Assembly (NCBI RefSeq): GCF_901411515.1
Contig: NZ_CABDUX010000002.1
Span: 1,116,001-1,180,000 of the forward strand
Direction: 5' to 3'
Source: Raoultibacter phocaeensis
GTDB taxonomy: Bacteria; Actinomycetota; Coriobacteriia; Coriobacteriales; Eggerthellaceae
Length of the DNA: 64,000 bases
In this document: piece after piece, positions 62,194-64,000 of the stretch
Numbering within the stretch: the stretch's first letter is position 1
How the letters are laid out: each line of letters starts with the position of its first letter
Made by a program: the position numbers and the translations under genes
The notes under the pieces: generated by a model
The model's database searches: none
What the model was told of the DNA's origin: nothing
What the model saw: only the letters and a program-made list of their open reading frames with translations

Positions 62194-64000
62194 TTACTCC
62201 TCTGCATACTTGAGCGCATGGTCGAGCTTCTGGCTCACCACACGCGTCACGCCGTCCGCCTGCATCGAGATGCCGTAGAGCACGTCGGCCATCTCCATCG
62301 TTCGGCGCTGATGGGTGATCATTATGAGCTGCGTCGAATGACGAAGCGAATCGAGGTAGGCGCAGAGCCTGCGCAGGTTCGAATCGTCGAGCGCCGCCTC
62401 GACCTCGTCGAGGATGTAAAACGGCGTCGAGCGGATACGGTACACCGCGAACAAAAGCGCAAGCGCCGTCAGGGATTTCTCGCCGCCGCTCATGAGCATC
62501 ATCTTCGTGATGCGCTTGCCGCGCGGTTGCGCCGTCACCTCCACGCCCGTATTCTCCGGGTCTTCAGGATCGACGAGCGAGAGCTCTGCCGAGCCGCCGG
62601 GGAACAGGATCGCGAATATCTCCTGGAAGTTGCTGTTCACCTGCTCGTAGGTTTTGATGAAATCCTCTTTCATGCGCGCATCGATGACGCTCACGATCTT
62701 AGAGAGGGAGCGGCGCGCCGAATTGAGATCGTCGAGCTGGGTGGCCATGTAGTCGTACCTCTGCTTGAGGTGCTCGTACTCGACAGCCGCATCGGGGTTG
62801 ATCGTGCCCATGTTGGCGATACGGCGCCTCAGCTTGAAGGTCTTGTCCTCGGTTTCGGCGCGGTTCTCAAGCGGCGGGGTTACAAGCGCGGTTTCGAGTG
62901 GGACCTTGCAGTCGTTCACGATCGTGCTTATGGCCGCCTCGACCTGCACTTCGAGGCGCCCTTTGTCCACGCGCGCCTGCGAGAGCTTCGCGTTCACCTC
63001 GTCGAAGGCGTCGTGAGCCTCGCGCGATTTCTTGCGCGCCTCGTTCATAGCCGCATGCAGTCCGCTCGACGAATCCTGCTGGGCAAGCGTTTCGTCCTCG
63101 AGCCGCTGCGTCCACTTCTTCGCGCTGTCGGACAGCTCCTCGAACACGGCAAGCAACGGAACGACGCGCGTGCGGGAAAGCGCTTTTCGGGCAAGGCTTT
63201 CCTTCGCCGCCTCGTCTTGCGCGAGCATCGATTCGATCTCGCGTGCGCGGGCTTCGACGACGCGCTTGGTGTAGGTCTCGCGTTCGGCGGAGGTGGCTGC
63301 GGCAAGGCGCGCTTCGGAGAACTCGTTTTGGAGTTCGTTTGCGCGGCGACGCAGCGGGGCGACGTCTTGCTGAAGCTCGCCCGTCTTCGCCTTGGCCTCC
63401 TCAAGCGCCCCTTCGAGCTCTTCGAGCGATCGCTCGAGCTCGTCGGCGGTCGGCTGCGCGGTCTTCAGCACTTCTTGGGCCTCAGCGCGCTGGCGCTCGA
63501 GGTCCTCGAATTCGCGCGTTAGGGCGGCAAGTTTCTCCTCGGCGCGCTTGAGCTCTTCTTTCGACGACTCCACCTGCCCTTTGAGCTGCGCGAGCTCTTG
63601 GGACAGGGCGAGGCTCTTCGCCTGCGCATCACGCAAGGCCGCATCGGTTTTCTCGCGCTCGGCTTCCGCCCGGGTTTGCGCGGCTTCCGCTTCGGCAAGC
63701 GATAGCTTCAGCTCTTCGATACGGCGATGGCGCGCGAGGGCGCCTTCGCCGTCGTGCCTGTTCGACCCGACAACGATCTTGCCGTTCGGCCAGATGACGA
63801 ATCCGTCGCGCGTAGCAAACCGTGCACCGGTTTTATCGGCTGTATGGGCGGCGATGGCTTCCTGCCTGCTTTCGCACACGTATACGTCGCCGAGCAACCC
63901 CGAAACGGCCTCGGCATGGGAATCGGGAAACTCGAGCAGGTCGATGAGACGCTCGCCCGCAGACGCGCGCGTCTGCGGTGCGCTCATGCCGCTTCGGGGG
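62194..64000 (-). CDS. smc: Chromosome condensation protein SMC, 5' part cut by the window edge
   Basis: About 602 C-terminal residues of the SMC ATPase that, with ScpAB, organises and segregates chromosomes. The frame is open through the right edge, so the ATG at 63987 is internal and the Walker A head lies beyond 64000. Visible are part of the hinge (SGLLGDVYVCESRQEAIAAHTADKTGARFATRDGFVIWPNG), a long coiled coil rich in Glu, Ala, Leu and Arg, the C-terminal head with the signature LMSGGEKSLTALALLFAVYRI and Walker B FYILDEVEAALDDSNL, and the H-loop region MITHQRRTMEMAD. Confidence 0.96.
   Translation of the reverse strand, partial: PRSGMSAPQTRASAGERLIDLLEFPDSHAEAVSGLLGDVYVCESRQEAIAAHTADKTGARFATRDGFVIWPNGKIVVGSNRHDGEGALARHRRIEELKLSLAEAEAAQTRAEAEREKTDAALRDAQAKSLALSQELAQLKGQVESSKEELKRAEEKLAALTREFEDLERQRAEAQEVLKTAQPTADELERSLEELEGALEEAKAKTGELQQDVAPLRRRANELQNEFSEARLAAATSAERETYTKRVVEARAREIESMLAQDEAAKESLARKALSRTRVVPLLAVFEELSDSAKKWTQRLEDETLAQQDSSSGLHAAMNEARKKSREAHDAFDEVNAKLSQARVDKGRLEVQVEAAISTIVNDCKVPLETALVTPPLENRAETEDKTFKLRRRIANMGTINPDAAVEYEHLKQRYDYMATQLDDLNSARRSLSKIVSVIDARMKEDFIKTYEQVNSNFQEIFAILFPGGSAELSLVDPEDPENTGVEVTAQPRGKRITKMMLMSGGEKSLTALALLFAVYRIRSTPFYILDEVEAALDDSNLRRLCAYLDSLRHSTQLIMITHQRRTMEMADVLYGISMQADGVTRVVSQKLDHALKYAEE

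Noticed and set aside
61387-63522. 711-codon plus-strand ORF opposite ftsY and smc
   Set aside because: Spans two real genes on the other strand; the composition is typical of an antisense shadow.

Overview
The window is a GC-rich stretch of chromosome that reads like an actinobacterium of the class Coriobacteriia, most probably the Eggerthellaceae. Grounds for this are the codon use, a large MalT/STAND-type LuxR regulator beside an exported redox enzyme, TAT- and lipoprotein-exported respiratory proteins, a BceAB-like ABC transporter with its two-component system, and promoters that put the start codon almost on the transcription start. The genus cannot be fixed from the sequence alone. I see no rRNA, tRNA, CRISPR array, insertion sequence or phage module.

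Layout. 1-6.6 kb: the 3' part of an NADP-type glutamate dehydrogenase, a GH25 lysozyme lipoprotein, two acetyltransferases, a membrane-anchored phosphoesterase-like protein without metal ligands, and a frameshifted beta-helix surface protein. 6.8-10.5 kb: uvrA and a divergent ygbA-like gene. 10.5-15.5 kb: a response regulator, sensor kinase, 31-residue small ORF, ABC ATPase and BceB-like permease. 15.6-16.7 kb: a TetR regulator with two operators and a membrane protein. 16.8-23.6 kb: rplS-rnhB-yraN-comM-dprA-trmFO-xerC on the minus strand. 23.8-30.1 kb: a plus-strand galactoside operon (MFS importer, GH2 glycosidase, galactokinase, class II GalT). 30.3-34.0 kb: a diverged inverted repeat, azlCD, a dGTPase and mtnA. 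34.2-46.8 kb: a molybdenum-hydroxylase-like gene set with its regulator. 47.0-53.98 kb: ppdK, its regulatory kinase ppsR, and glyQS. 54.0-64.0 kb: two tandem lepB genes, trmD-rimM-khpA-rpsP, an acetyltransferase, an ABC pair, ffh, ftsY and the 3' part of smc.

The most interesting region is 34.2-46.8 kb. Nine minus-strand genes encode an exported three-subunit enzyme of the xanthine dehydrogenase/PaoABC type, an unknown 351-residue protein, a di-haem cytochrome lipoprotein, the XdhC chaperone, a rhodanese lipoprotein, a fusion of a MocA-like cytidylyltransferase with a SufS-like cysteine desulfurase, and a SufU-like sulfur carrier. The putative Mo subunit lacks several motifs that are nearly invariant in the family, including the usual C-terminal catalytic Gly-Glu. 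The Fe-S subunit has a CX2C-X12-HX4H zinc-finger-like insert after its TAT signal. The FAD subunit keeps four cysteines matching the extra [4Fe-4S] site of PaoB/HcrB. This suggests a distinct periplasmic redox enzyme whose cofactor is matured by enzymes encoded in the same cluster.

The rplS-xerC block and the smc-lepB block usually form one syntenic run in Gram-positive bacteria. Here about 30 kb of accessory and metabolic genes lie between them.
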